Positions 46,562-56,449 of a DNA stretch of 64,000 nt are shown piece by piece. The stretch's first letter is position 1; the number at the start of each line of letters is the position of its first letter. This DNA is from CAXQZU01 sp964228555 (GTDB taxonomy: Bacteria > Planctomycetota > PLA2 > JAEUHO01): NCBI GenBank assembly GCA_964228555.1, contig CAXQZU010000022.1, positions 24,074 to 88,073 of the forward strand, given 5' to 3'. The notes beneath the pieces are model-generated. The model saw nothing but the letters and a program-made list of their open reading frames with translations. It searched no databases and was not told the DNA's origin. Both the position numbers and the translations under genes were made by a program.

Positions 46562-49381
46562 ATGTCGAGCATCACCTCGTTCACGAACCTCCCTGCGTCG
46601 CGCCGTGTCCTTGGCATCGCGCTCTGCGTGCTGCTGGCCACGCCGCTGGCCGCGTGCCGGACCCACCGCCTCGGCGTGGAGCCCTACGGCCCCGCCGGCG
46701 AGGCCGGTGACGCGCCGGTCGCGCCCGCGCAGCCGGGCCCCGACACCGTGGTGGCCAGCGCTCAGCCCGAGGAGCAGCCCGCGGCTCCTGCGGCCGAGCC
46801 GCCGGCTGAGCCTGCGCCCGCCCCGGCGCCCGAGAAGACGCCCGAGCAGCAGCTGGAGGAGGCGCGTCGCGCCGCGCAGATCGCCAGCGAGCAGACCAAG
46901 TTCCTGGTCGGCCAGCAGCTGGCCAAGGCCCGCGAGGCGATGAGCGCCGGCAACATCGAGGCCGCCCGCGAGGCCTACGGCAAGGCGCTGGAGCTGGATC
47001 CGGGCAACAGCGAGGCCCTCGAGGGCTGGACCAACCTGACCTCGAACCGCCCCAGCTCCGTGGAGGGCTACCTCAAGGAGCAGCGTGCGCTCCAGCAGGT
47101 GCGCCGCCAGGAGGCCGTGGCGCGCGTGCGCAACCACCTCGAGCTGGGCCGCTCGCTCGAGTCGCGCGAGGAGTTTGCCGGCGCGGTGCAGGAGTACAAC
47201 CGCGCGCTGGCGATCGTGAGCTGGTACGACGACACCAGCGACTTCGGCACCTCCGCCGCCGCGCTGCGTGACCTGATCGACAACGCCCAGCACAAGTCGG
47301 CCCTGGCCGAGCGCACCCGTCGCGAGGAGGCCCTGCGTGCCGCCCAGGTCGAGCGCGAGCGCGACCTGATGCGCACCCGCGAGCAGGCGCTGGGCAAGAT
47401 CCAGGCCTACTTCGAGCAGGCCAACGTGGCCTTCCGCGAGGGCCGCTACGAGGCAGCCATCGACTACGCGCGCCAGGTGCTGCGCATCGACCCCACCAAC
47501 CGCAGCGCCACGGGCATGATCAACGTCGCGCACGACGCCAAGCACATGGCCGCGCTCGACACGCACAAGCGCAACTTCGACGACCAGTGGAAGCGCGTCA
47601 TGCAGCAGCTCGAGTTCGACATGCTGCCGCAGACCAAGGTCGTGGAGTGGTCCGAGGACTGGCTGGACGGCATCGCCCAGCGCAAGCCCCGCGTGGTGGG
47701 CGACGCGGTGCCCACCGACGAGCTGGGCACCAACGGCGCCATCTACGCCGCGCTGAAGAGCAAGCGCGTGACGAACCTGCAGTGGGGTGACGACACCACG
47801 CTGCCCATGGCCGTGAGCTACCTGCGCACGATGACCGGCCTGAACTTCTACATCACGCCCAAGGCGCAGACCGAGAAGGAGGAGGCCCGCGTGCCCCTCA
47901 CGATCGACGACTACGCCGTGAGCGACATCCTCGACATCATGACCGAGCAGAACGGCCTCAAGTGGGAGGTGCGTGACGGCCTGGTGCGCATCACCACCGC
48001 CGAGGAGATCACCGGCTCGTACATCCGCCGCTTCTTCGACATCAACGACCTGCAGGTCAAGATCCAGTCGCACCTGGGCCAGGAGATCAACCTGTTCCCC
48101 AGCAACTTCACGCCGCCCGAGCCGCCCGAGCTGGCCGAGCCCGTGGAGATGATCGCCCCCGAGCAGCTGCAGGAGCTGATCAAGGAGACGATCGGCGGGC
48201 CTGGCGCGTGGGAGGACCCCGCCATCCTCGAGGCCCGCAAGGGCCTGCTGATCGCCGTGAACACCCCCGAGGTGCTGGCGGACGTCGAGAAGCTGCTCAA
48301 CGAGCTGCGCGCCAACACGGGCTTGCTCGTGAACCTCGAGGTGCGCTTCCTGACGGCCGAGGACAACTTCCTGCGCGACGTCGGCATCGACGTGCGCGGC
48401 CTGGGCCTGACCAACACGACGGCCGGCGTGCCCGGGCTGGGCACCTCGGTGACCCAGAACGACGTGTTCTTCGGCAACCCCTCCGCCCCCACGGGCTTCA
48501 GCAGCGCGCTGGGCCTGCAGCCCGAGCCCTCCTCGGTGGGCACGGCAGCGGACGCGGGCCTCTTCTACAACGACGGTGCGGACGGCCAGTACTCGGCACG
48601 CATGGAGAACCTCTTCGACGTGCTGCTGGGCAACCCGGAGGTCCTCACGGGCTCGGGCGGCCTCTCGTTCCAGCACACCTTCCTCGACGACACCGAGATG
48701 GAGGTGATCCTGCGCGCCGTCCAGAAGAGCGAGCGCATCCAGAACATCACCAGCCCGCGCATCACGGTCTACAACACCCAGCGCGCCAACGTGCAGGTGC
48801 TCAACCAGGTCTCGTACGTGCAGGACTACGAGGTCGAGATCGCGCAGGCGTCGAACATCGCCAACCCCGTGATCCAGACCATCCTCGACGGCATCGTGCT
48901 GGACGTGCGCCCCACGGTCTCGCAGAACCTGAAGTTCGTGACGCTCGAGCTGCGTCCCACGGTGGCCGTGCTCACCCGCCCGATCGCGACGTTCACCACG
49001 TCGCTGGCCTCGGGCCCGGTGACGGCCAACGCCCCCATCACGATCCAGCTGCCCGAGCTGCGCGTGAGCCGCGTGCGCACGACGGTGACGATGCCCGACC
49101 GCGCCACCCTGCTGCTGGGCGGCCTGAAGTACTACGAGCAGGAGACGATGACCAGCACGACGCCCATCCTGGGCGACATCCCGATCCTGTCGCTGCTGTT
49201 CTCGCGCAAGGGCCACTACGTCAACCGCCGCAACCTGCTGATCCTCATCACGGCCGAGATCGTGCCGCTCGAGGAGTACGCGCCCAAGGGCGAGCTCGAC
49301 GTGCAGCCCCTGCCGCCCGAGGCGTTCACGTGGCGCCCGGTGGCCGAGCCGGTCGCGGCGCCTGCGCCGGCCTGCAAGTAG
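46562..49381 (+). CDS. lipoprotein secretin 1 with N-terminal repeat region
   Basis: A 939-residue outer-membrane secretin of the type II secretion/type IV pilus class. The signal peptide ends in a lipobox (ATPLAAC, Cys about 32). An Ala/Pro/Glu-rich linker and helical repeats follow (residues 85-340, ARRAAQIASEQTKFLVGQQL onward). N-type domains lie at about 400-580. The C-terminal secretin domain ends with the signature STTPILGDIPILSLLFSRK and NLLILITAEIVPLEE. The start at 46562 is chosen because the signal peptide begins there. It lacks a recognisable adjacent pilotin. A strong hairpin follows the gene. The paralogue at 59203 has the same architecture. Confidence 0.92.
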   Translation: MSSITSFTNLPASRRVLGIALCVLLATPLAACRTHRLGVEPYGPAGEAGDAPVAPAQPGPDTVVASAQPEEQPAAPAAEPPAEPAPAPAPEKTPEQQLEEARRAAQIASEQTKFLVGQQLAKAREAMSAGNIEAAREAYGKALELDPGNSEALEGWTNLTSNRPSSVEGYLKEQRALQQVRRQEAVARVRNHLELGRSLESREEFAGAVQEYNRALAIVSWYDDTSDFGTSAAALRDLIDNAQHKSALAERTRREEALRAAQVERERDLMRTREQALGKIQAYFEQANVAFREGRYEAAIDYARQVLRIDPTNRSATGMINVAHDAKHMAALDTHKRNFDDQWKRVMQQLEFDMLPQTKVVEWSEDWLDGIAQRKPRVVGDAVPTDELGTNGAIYAALKSKRVTNLQWGDDTTLPMAVSYLRTMTGLNFYITPKAQTEKEEARVPLTIDDYAVSDILDIMTEQNGLKWEVRDGLVRITTAEEITGSYIRRFFDINDLQVKIQSHLGQEINLFPSNFTPPEPPELAEPVEMIAPEQLQELIKETIGGPGAWEDPAILEARKGLLIAVNTPEVLADVEKLLNELRANTGLLVNLEVRFLTAEDNFLRDVGIDVRGLGLTNTTAGVPGLGTSVTQNDVFFGNPSAPTGFSSALGLQPEPSSVGTAADAGLFYNDGADGQYSARMENLFDVLLGNPEVLTGSGGLSFQHTFLDDTEMEVILRAVQKSERIQNITSPRITVYNTQRANVQVLNQVSYVQDYEVEIAQASNIANPVIQTILDGIVLDVRPTVSQNLKFVTLELRPTVAVLTRPIATFTTSLASGPVTANAPITIQLPELRVSRVRTTVTMPDRATLLLGGLKYYEQETMTSTTPILGDIPILSLLFSRKGHYVNRRNLLILITAEIVPLEEYAPKGELDVQPLPPEAFTWRPVAEPVAAPAPACK

Positions 49382-49422
49382 GCCGCGGCACCCCGCGCGC
49401 ACGGCGCGGGCCTGCCCACCCC

Positions 49423-49453
49423 ACGAGCCCCGGGGCACGCCCCCGGGGCTCGT
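49423..49453 (+). terminator. 13-bp perfect hairpin after secretin 1
   Basis: ACGAGCCCCGGGG and CCCCGGGGCTCGT flank a CACGC loop, 42 bases after the stop codon. It is the strongest terminator candidate of the window. It is followed by CTCGTTGG. Confidence 0.7.
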
Positions 49454-49548
49454 CTCGTTGGTGGCCGCTCGCATGGTGCGCAGCGCGGCCGAGGGCTGGC
49501 GCCGAGGTCGCACGGGCGGGCCGCGTTGCCCGCCGCTCCCCCCATCCG

Positions 49549-49554
49549 TAGAAT
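49549..49554 (+). promoter_or_regulatory. -10-like hexamer for the large repeat-protein gene
   Basis: TAGAAT, preceded by G, about 90 bases before the ATG at 49645. It would give a real leader, in contrast to the leaderless candidates. Confidence 0.35.
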
Positions 49555-49644
49555 GCGCCCGCCTTGGCCCGCACGCGCGAGCCAGCGCGGGACGGTGCAG
49601 CCCCCGGGGCCCGCACCGCCCTCCCCTGCCCCTGGAGCCCATCC

Positions 49645-52600
49645 ATGGTGTTCACGCGCCGCTTCCTGCGCCTCTCCGGCGTCCTGCTGCTGCCCGCCCT
49701 GCTGCTGGCGGGCGCACCGCGCGCCGAGGCCGGTGCGGACGACTTCGAGTTCGGCCAGAAGCTGGCCCAGGCGCGCTTCTTCAAGCTGGCCCGCCGCGTC
49801 TACGAGGGCATGCTCACGGCGCAGGGCAGCAGCGACACGCAGAAGGACCTCGCGCGCTACGGGCTCGCCACGCTCGGCCACCAGGAGGCGCTCAGCGCCG
49901 GCGCCCGCAGCGAGGTGCCCTTCGCCGAGGTGATCGCGCTCTACAACACGGCCGCCGAGCAGGTGGACGCCTTCGCCCAGAAGAACCCCAACCACCCCAA
50001 GGCACGCGACGCGCGGCTGCTGAGCGGCAAGATCCGCCTCGACGTCGTCAACTGGTGCCGCGACCTGCTGGACCTGCCTGAGATGCTGGCGTCGCGCAAG
50101 GCCTCGCCCGGCGAGGTGGCCTCGGCCGCGCGCAAGGCCGTCGACGACGCCACCTCGCACTTCGAGGCCCTCAAGGGCTCGGGCGGCGACCTGGCCGAGC
50201 TGGCGGGGTACTACTGGACCACGGCCCAGTACTACAAGGCCCTGACGCTGGACGGCGGCAGCGCAGCCCAGATGGCCGCCTTGCGCGACGCCGAGACCAA
50301 GCTGGACGACTACATCAGCGAGAACGACGGCAAGCTGCTGGCCGTGTTCGCGCAGGACATGCTGGGCCTGACGCTGGCCGAGCGCGCGAAGCACACGCCC
50401 GGCGACGAGGAGCGCGCGCAGCTCTACAGCAAGGCGCTGACCTGGTTCCAGACCTGCATCGACCAGGAGTACATGGACGCGGACACGCTCACGGTCATCA
50501 CCAATGGCTACCAGCACTACGGCAAGGCCTGCCTCGAGGCGGGCCGCATCGGCACGCGCAACTTCTGGCGCGAGGGCGTCAACGTGCTGGGCGAGATGCT
50601 GGCCAAGGTGCCGACCTCGGGCAAGACCGGCAACGGCATCCGCGCCATGCTGGTGCTGGGCGACCTGCAGAAGGCGCTGGGCGACTCCTCGGCCGCGCTG
50701 AACACGTACAAGGACGCATCGGACCGGGCCAGCCAGATCGACCAGCGCGGCCTGGCAGCAGAGGCCGACAAGCGCGTGCGCGAGGCCACGCGCGGCGGCG
50801 CCGTGCAGATCACCGACATCAACATCGCGCGCAAGGTGGCGCAGAGCAACCTCGACGAGAAGCGCTGGGAAGAGGCGATCTCGGGCTTCCAGGACGTGAT
50901 CGCGCTGGCGCCCAGCACGCCGCAGGCCTTCGTCGAGATGGTGTGGCCGTCGTGGGAGAAGATTGCCACGGCCTACCGCGAGCTGGGCGATCCGCTGTCG
51001 GCCGCGATGGCCTACGAGGCCATCCACGAGGCATGGCTGGCCGGCCTCATCTCGCACAAGAAGGGTGACGAGAACGACAACAACATGCGCCGCGCCGGCG
51101 GCAATCGCAAGGCGGGCATCCGCCTGCTGGACGAGCTGGCCACGAAGACCGGATCCAAGGTGTTCCGCGAGGCCATGAAGCGCGCCGACGCAGGCTTTGC
51201 CACGGACTTCCCCGACCACCCGGACAGCAAGGACAGCGTGCTGCGCGTGGCGCTGGACAAGTACAAGGCGGCGCGCGACGCCAAGCGGGCGAAGGCGGCC
51301 GGCTGGCGCGCACAGTTCGAGGAGGCGCGCAAGCTGTTCGAGGCCGAGGCCCGCAACGCCAAGAGCCAGAACCAGGACGCGGCGGCCTCCTACGTGATCC
51401 AGATCGACTACCAGATGGTCTACGACCCCGGCACGGTGGCGCCCCCGGCCGAGGGCCGCAAGGCGGCCGAGCGCGGGCTGGCCTTCTCCAGCGAGATGCT
51501 TGCCTTCTGGGCCTCGGAGGCCGGCCAGCAGAAGATCAAGGACTTCCCCACGCTGGCCGGCAAGCGCACCTCGGCCGTGAAGGACGTGCGCCTGCGCCGT
51601 GGTGACCTGCTCAAGGCGCTGGACCGCTGGGACGAGGTGATCTCCGAGATGACCGCGATGCGCTCCGAGGTGGGCGACGGCGAGGAGGGGGACGACGCGC
51701 AGGCCCTCGTGGTGGAGGCCCACGTCGAGAAGGGCAGCACGGCTGCCGCCGACGAGGCGCTCAAGGTGCTGCTCAAGCGCGGCAAGCACCCGGCCATCCC
51801 GGCGCTGGTGGGCAAGGTGGCTGGCACCTTCGACGCCCAGTTCCGCGAGCTGACCAAGCAGTTCAACACGAAGAACGAGGAGCTCAACGGCACCCGCGAG
51901 GACCGCAGCACGGGCATCAACGCGCGCATGCGCACGACCGAGGCCCGCTACAACGACCTGCTGGCGCAGAAGGTGAGCCGCCAGCAGGTGGTGGACGTGC
52001 ACCGCCGCGACATCGAGGCGTGGCGCAAGGACCCCGAGACCCGCAAGGGCCTGACCGAGAAGACGGTGAAGGAGCTCGAGGAGAAGACCATCCCCGAGCT
52101 CGACGCCCTGGTCGCGAGCCTGACGAGCGAGATCGGCTCGCTGGACACGCAGATGCAGGCCCTGCGCACGCGTTCGGAAGCCCTGCAGGGCGAGATCCGC
52201 GACATCACCCTCGCGCAGTACGCGCCGCTCAAGGAGGCGGTCAAGCGCTTCGACCTGGGCCTGCAGAGCGCGCTGGACGCCGGCGTGACGCCCAAGGCCG
52301 CCGAGCTGGGCAACATCGCCGCCCGCTGGTACGCCGCGGCCCGCAACGCCAAGGGCGAGGAGGGAGACTGGCAGAAGGCCCGCCTGCGCTACGAGCAGTT
52401 CATGGACCTGGCCGAGGTGAAGGCGCTGCCTGACACCGACGCGAGCAAGCGGGGCGCGCAGGCCAAGCTGGGGCGCATCTACTCGCACTTCTCCGAGGTG
52501 GAGAAGGATGCCGGCCGCCGCGCCGAGACCGTGCGCAAGGCCATCCTGCTGCTGGAGCAGACGCTGGCAGCCCGGCCGGAGAACAACGAGATCCTGCTGG

Positions 52601-53355
52601 GCTTGCTGGGCGGGCGCTACGGCGTGGTGGTGTGGGAGAACCCGGTCGAACGGGGCCCGGTCTACCGCTTCATCGTGCCCAAGGCGGCGGACCTGGCGGC
52701 CTTCAAGGCAGCCGTGGCCCGCCTCGGCACGCCGGAGAGCCCGGTTCCGCTGCCGCGCGTGGGCGACGAGGCCCGCATGGTGGCCTATCGACGGGCCCTG
52801 GCCACGTGGAAGGACAGCGTGCCCACGATGGAGAGTGCCATGCAGGAGCTGCTGCTCAAGGACTTGCGCGGCTCGGGCCTGGATGCCGCCACGTGGCGCG
52901 AGCTGGGCAACACGGACCGCGAGTACCGCACCTCGCTGGCCTCGGCCTACTCCGAGAGCGGCGAGGACGCCGACCTCGGCAAGGGGGACGTGGTGCTGGC
53001 CACGCTGCTGCAGGGCCCGCTGTCCGTCGAGGACTTCAGCGACGAGTACTGGGATGTCTCGACCCTCGTGCTGCGCCACTGGGCCAACCACAGCGAGCGC
53101 CTCTCGGCCGCCGGTGGGGTGGCCGCCAAGGCCAGCGAGCTGCGCAAGCGCGCGAGGCAGTTCATCACGGGCCGCACCTCGGTGGCCAGCGTGCCGCTGG
53201 CCAACGGCGTGCGCGAGGAGTGGCAGCGCCTGGTCGAGCGCTTCAACCGCGGCCTGCGAGCCGAGGGCGCGCCCGAGATCAGCGTCAGCCTCGAGCGCAT
53301 GGCCCCCCCGGCCCCGGCGGCACCTGCCGGCACGCAGGAAGGGACTGGCAAGTGA
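49645..53355 (+). CDS. exported TPR/coiled-coil protein (1236 aa)
   Basis: Not assignable to a named family. A signal peptide covers about residues 1-29 (LLLPALLLAGAPRAEAG). TPR-like helices extend over most of the chain. A clear coiled coil lies at about 734-853 (EEKTIPELDALVASLTSEIG region), rich in Lys, Glu and Gln. More repeats follow (RLRYEQFMDLAEVK). The end is Pro/Ala-rich. The start ATG lies just before the signal peptide; longer forms would begin in low-complexity sequence. The next gene overlaps or follows closely, so the two exported repeat proteins form one unit between secretin 1 and the ExbB motor. A scaffold role comparable to large periplasmic TPR proteins of Myxococcus gliding machinery is only an analogy. 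Confidence 0.8.
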   Translation: MVFTRRFLRLSGVLLLPALLLAGAPRAEAGADDFEFGQKLAQARFFKLARRVYEGMLTAQGSSDTQKDLARYGLATLGHQEALSAGARSEVPFAEVIALYNTAAEQVDAFAQKNPNHPKARDARLLSGKIRLDVVNWCRDLLDLPEMLASRKASPGEVASAARKAVDDATSHFEALKGSGGDLAELAGYYWTTAQYYKALTLDGGSAAQMAALRDAETKLDDYISENDGKLLAVFAQDMLGLTLAERAKHTPGDEERAQLYSKALTWFQTCIDQEYMDADTLTVITNGYQHYGKACLEAGRIGTRNFWREGVNVLGEMLAKVPTSGKTGNGIRAMLVLGDLQKALGDSSAALNTYKDASDRASQIDQRGLAAEADKRVREATRGGAVQITDINIARKVAQSNLDEKRWEEAISGFQDVIALAPSTPQAFVEMVWPSWEKIATAYRELGDPLSAAMAYEAIHEAWLAGLISHKKGDENDNNMRRAGGNRKAGIRLLDELATKTGSKVFREAMKRADAGFATDFPDHPDSKDSVLRVALDKYKAARDAKRAKAAGWRAQFEEARKLFEAEARNAKSQNQDAAASYVIQIDYQMVYDPGTVAPPAEGRKAAERGLAFSSEMLAFWASEAGQQKIKDFPTLAGKRTSAVKDVRLRRGDLLKALDRWDEVISEMTAMRSEVGDGEEGDDAQALVVEAHVEKGSTAAADEALKVLLKRGKHPAIPALVGKVAGTFDAQFRELTKQFNTKNEELNGTREDRSTGINARMRTTEARYNDLLAQKVSRQQVVDVHRRDIEAWRKDPETRKGLTEKTVKELEEKTIPELDALVASLTSEIGSLDTQMQALRTRSEALQGEIRDITLAQYAPLKEAVKRFDLGLQSALDAGVTPKAAELGNIAARWYAAARNAKGEEGDWQKARLRYEQFMDLAEVKALPDTDASKRGAQAKLGRIYSHFSEVEKDAGRRAETVRKAILLLEQTLAARPENNEILLGLLGGRYGVVVWENPVERGPVYRFIVPKAADLAAFKAAVARLGTPESPVPLPRVGDEARMVAYRRALATWKDSVPTMESAMQELLLKDLRGSGLDAATWRELGNTDREYRTSLASAYSESGEDADLGKGDVVLATLLQGPLSVEDFSDEYWDVSTLVLRHWANHSERLSAAGGVAAKASELRKRARQFITGRTSVASVPLANGVREEWQRLVERFNRGLRAEGAPEISVSLERMAPPAPAAPAGTQEGTGK

Positions 53356-53384
53356 GCACGATCGCCCGCACGGAGGACTTGAGC

Positions 53385-54749
53385 ATGCACCGTCCCGATT
53401 CCCGCCCGCTGCTGCGTGGCACGCTGTGCTCGCTGGCCCTCGGGGCCGTGCTGCTGGCGGCCCTGCCGGCGCACGCCGACGACACGATCACGGCGCTCAA
53501 CCCGGACACCTGCGAGCGCTACACGATCAAGTGCACGGAGGTGCTGCCGGAGACGGCCACCGAGGTGCGCTACAAGCTGGGCAAGGCCGAGAAGAGCGTG
53601 CCCCTGCCGCTGGTGGTCGAGATCGAACGCAGCACCGGCGGCAAGGAGCGAGCCATCCTCGAGGCGGCCCTGCTGGAGCTGCGGCGCGGCAACTTCACCG
53701 AGGCCCGCACCTCGTTGCGCGACCTGGCCGCGGGCGGCTTCAAGATGGAGGACGGCGTGCAGAAGTTCACGCCCTTCCCCAAGGGCGGCAGCGGCGCCAA
53801 GGGCAAGCGCGTGGCGTGGACGCAGGAGTACGCGCACTACTGGTACGCCGTGGCGCTGGTGCGCGAGGGCGAGAAGTCGGGCAACGGCAAGCTGCTCGAG
53901 GAAGCCCTGCTGGTGCTGGATGACGTGCCGGCGCCCGGCGACGGCAAGGAGACCACGGGCGGCTTCCTCGGCCGCTTCAAGGGTGGCAACAGCCGCTGGA
54001 TCGCGGACGCCACGCTGCTCAAGGCGGAGGCCCTCCTGGGGCTCAAGCGCTGGGACGAGGCCGCGGCCGCCTTCAACGAGCTGTCCAACCTCGGCATGAG
54101 CGCCGGCTACTCGCCGCGCTGGGTGTTCGAGGGCAAGCGCGGCCCGGGCCGCATTGCCGAGGCGCAGGGCGACACCGACACGGCCATCCGCGCCTACGAG
54201 GGCGCGCCGCAGGCCCTGGACTCGTTGCTCAAGGACCTGCCCAGCCGCTGCCTGCGGCTGGAGGCGGGCCGCTGGTACAGCGTGCTGCGCATGGAAGCCG
54301 CCAAGGTGCTGCTGCGCAAGGCGGAGGCCAGCGGCAAGCCCGCTGACTTCATGCCTGTGCGCAACTACCTGGAGGGCAGCACGCCCGAGGCGCTCCAGCG
54401 CAAGGTGTCGGGCAAGCCGCCGGAGCAAGCCGAGGCCTTGCTCGCAGGCTCGCGGGCCCCGGAGGTGCGCGCCGTGCTGGCCAGCGGCCTGGGCCAGGCC
54501 TACCTGGCCGACAAGCGGTTCGACGACGCCATCCTGTCGCTCTCGGCACTGACGGTGCGCGGGGGCGCAGGCAGCACGGGCGCTGCCCGCGACCTCGTGG
54601 CGGGTGCCCTCTACTACCTGGCCAAGGCCTGCGAGGGTGCGATCCAAGGAGCCTCGGGGGAGGCCAAGGCCACCTACGAGGCCATGCGCTCGGGCGCTCT
54701 CAAGCGGCTGAAGACCGACTTCGCCGACAGCCTCTACGCCACCAAGTAG
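53385..54749 (+). CDS. exported TPR-like protein (454 aa)
   Basis: A secreted helical-repeat protein of unknown function. The signal peptide is LLRGTLCSLALGAVLLAAL with cleavage near AHA-D (residue 31). The mature part begins with DTITALNPDTCERYTIKCTE, with two cysteines that could form a disulfide. TPR-like pairs follow (AILEAALLELRRGNFTEARTSL, ADATLLKAEALLGLKRWDEA). ATG 53385 is chosen because GGAGG stands 8 bases before it; a GTG at 53352 overlapping the previous stop (GTGA) would add 11 residues and is the alternative. Either way it is coupled to the 1236-residue protein. Confidence 0.8.
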   Translation: MHRPDSRPLLRGTLCSLALGAVLLAALPAHADDTITALNPDTCERYTIKCTEVLPETATEVRYKLGKAEKSVPLPLVVEIERSTGGKERAILEAALLELRRGNFTEARTSLRDLAAGGFKMEDGVQKFTPFPKGGSGAKGKRVAWTQEYAHYWYAVALVREGEKSGNGKLLEEALLVLDDVPAPGDGKETTGGFLGRFKGGNSRWIADATLLKAEALLGLKRWDEAAAAFNELSNLGMSAGYSPRWVFEGKRGPGRIAEAQGDTDTAIRAYEGAPQALDSLLKDLPSRCLRLEAGRWYSVLRMEAAKVLLRKAEASGKPADFMPVRNYLEGSTPEALQRKVSGKPPEQAEALLAGSRAPEVRAVLASGLGQAYLADKRFDDAILSLSALTVRGGAGSTGAARDLVAGALYYLAKACEGAIQGASGEAKATYEAMRSGALKRLKTDFADSLYATK

Positions 54750-54967
54750 CCCTTCCCAGGGCCTTGGGCGGCGTGCCGTGGACGGCGCCCGCGGCCATGC
54801 AGGGACTTACGCCCGCGCCCTGGCGGGGCGCGGGGACCCCGCATGCCGGGGCCGGGCAGGGCGCCGGGGTCCGCGTGCAGGTCCTCGCGCCAGCCACCCG
54901 GGCCGCGCCGGGCGAGCCGTCCGTCGGCCAGCGCCGGAAGCCTGTTGGCATGCATCCCCCCCTTCGG

Positions 54968-54973
54968 TAGATT
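54968..54973 (+). promoter_or_regulatory. -10-like hexamer for the exbB gene
   Basis: TAGATT, preceded by G, 60 bases before the exbB ATG. The 284-base gap from 54750 holds no gene. Confidence 0.4.
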
Positions 54974-55033
54974 CCCCCCCTTGTCCGGCCTGCCGGAGCC
55001 ACGGCAAGGCCCCCCCTGGAGCCCCGTCCCGTC

Positions 55034-55753
55034 ATGAAGTCCAAGATCCTCGTCGGCGCCGTGCTGGCCGCTGCCCTCCTCGTGGTCCTGCCCGATGCAG
55101 CCTGGGCAGCCGACGTGAAGAACATCGGCAACGAGACCTTCTTCGAGTCGGTCATCAACTGGGGTGGCTGGGTCGGCTGGCTCATCATCGCCCTGTCCGT
55201 GTGGACCGTGGCCATGATCATCGAGATGTCGGTGAGCATGCGCCGCGACAAGATCTGCGCGCCGGAGCTGATCGACGAGATCAACGCCCTGATGCAGGAG
55301 GACGAGTACCAGGAGGCGCTCGAGCTGTGCGAGGCGCAGCCCAACTTCGTGACGAACAGCCTCGGTGCGGCCCTGCCGCGCCTGAGCGAGGGCTGGGGCG
55401 AGATGAAGTCGGCGATGGAGAACGCGGCCAACTACGAGGCCCTCAAGCTGCAGCAGAAGGTGGGCTGGCTGCTCTTCATCTCGAACCTCGCCCCCCTGCT
55501 GGGCCTGTTCGGCACGGTGACGGGCATGATCGAGGCCTTCAAGGAGATCGTGCGCCTCGGTGCCAAGGTGACGCCCACCGACCTGGCCGCCGGCATCTCG
55601 GCCGCGCTCATCACCACCTTCGACGGCCTGATCGCCGGCATCCCGGCGCTGTTCGCCTACCAGTACTTCCGCAACAAGGCCGCGCGCATCGGCGTGGACT
55701 TCGGCTCGGTGCTCGAGACCCTGACCGAGAAGTTCCGCAAGGCGGCGGGCTAG
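55034..55753 (+). CDS. exbB: ExbB/TolQ/MotA-family proton channel protein
   Basis: A 239-residue inner-membrane motor subunit. The first 25 residues resemble a signal peptide (LVGAVLAAALLVVLPDAAWA), as in some ExbB proteins with a leader. The first true helix is about 48-66 (GWLIIALSVWTVAMII). The MotA_ExbB domain follows: a cytoplasmic loop, then SNLAPLLGLFGTVTGMIEAF and GISAALITTFDGLIAGIPALFAY. The key Thr residues of the channel are kept. Two ExbD genes follow. The motor turns proton flow into conformational force on periplasmic partners; the partners here are most likely the adjacent secretin-associated proteins. Confidence 0.95.
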   Translation: MKSKILVGAVLAAALLVVLPDAAWAADVKNIGNETFFESVINWGGWVGWLIIALSVWTVAMIIEMSVSMRRDKICAPELIDEINALMQEDEYQEALELCEAQPNFVTNSLGAALPRLSEGWGEMKSAMENAANYEALKLQQKVGWLLFISNLAPLLGLFGTVTGMIEAFKEIVRLGAKVTPTDLAAGISAALITTFDGLIAGIPALFAYQYFRNKAARIGVDFGSVLETLTEKFRKAAG

Positions 55754-55782
55754 CCGGGGCACCCCGGACCCTGCGCTGGGGC

Positions 55783-55788
55783 TAGACT
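55783..55788 (+). promoter_or_regulatory. -10-like hexamer before exbD1
   Basis: TAGACT, preceded by C, 99 bases before the exbD1 ATG. It could give the two exbD genes extra expression over exbB. Confidence 0.35.
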
Positions 55789-55887
55789 CCGGCCAGGGCC
55801 TGGCTGGCCCCGCGCACGACCCCACCCGCCTGCAAGCCCCCGAACCCGCGCGAACCCCCACGCGTCCCCTCCTGGCAAGGAACCCCC

Positions 55888-56415
55888 ATGGCCGTCAAGG
55901 TTGCGACTGGCGAGGACACGATCCTCAACATGACGCCGATGATCGACATCTGCTTCAACCTGGTGATCTTCTTCATGCTCACCCTGGACCTGTCGTCCAA
56001 GGAGTACGAGCAGCTGACGCTGGCCTTCGCGGACCATGCGGTGGAAGACAAGGATGACCCTGCGGACCCCATTGCCAGCCGCAAGCTGATCGTGAACGTG
56101 CTGCCCGACGGCAACATCGTGCTCAAGGGCAACAAGTGGAACCTCTCGAGCCAGGACCCCAAGGAGCAGTACGCGGCCCTCAAGGCCCTGCAGTCCGAGA
56201 TGGCGCTCGTGACCGCCGACGACGGCCTCGCCGGCGTGAAGCTGCGCGAGCCGGACATGGCCAGCAAGATCCCGATGCAGATCCACGGTGACCGCGCGGC
56301 CAACTGGCGCTACGTGCAGTGGATCATCGCTACCGCCTCGCACCCCAAGATCGCGATGTACAAGGTCTTCTTCAGCGTGAAGAAGCCCATCGTGGAAGAC
56401 GCCCCGGGCTCGTAG
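55888..56415 (+). CDS. exbD: ExbD/TolR-family motor protein 1
   Basis: A 175-residue bitopic protein. Cytoplasmic start AVKVATGEDTILNMTPMID, membrane helix at about 20-33 with the essential ion-carrying Asp20 (MIDICFNLVIFFMLTL), and a periplasmic domain with LIVNVLPDGNIVLKGN typical of the TolR/ExbD fold. AAGGA precedes the ATG. It is 34 bases before a second ExbD. The two share the MTPMID motif but differ in the periplasmic domain. Confidence 0.94.
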   Translation: MAVKVATGEDTILNMTPMIDICFNLVIFFMLTLDLSSKEYEQLTLAFADHAVEDKDDPADPIASRKLIVNVLPDGNIVLKGNKWNLSSQDPKEQYAALKALQSEMALVTADDGLAGVKLREPDMASKIPMQIHGDRAANWRYVQWIIATASHPKIAMYKVFFSVKKPIVEDAPGS

Positions 56416-56449
56416 CCCGCCGCCCGAGCACCGCGAGGAGCACCCAACC

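Noticed and set aside
49216..53091. Minus-strand open frame of about 1290 codons opposite the exported TPR protein
   Set aside because: It is antisense to a protein with a signal peptide, TPRs and a coiled coil. Its own translation is Val/Leu/Arg/His-rich and without domain.
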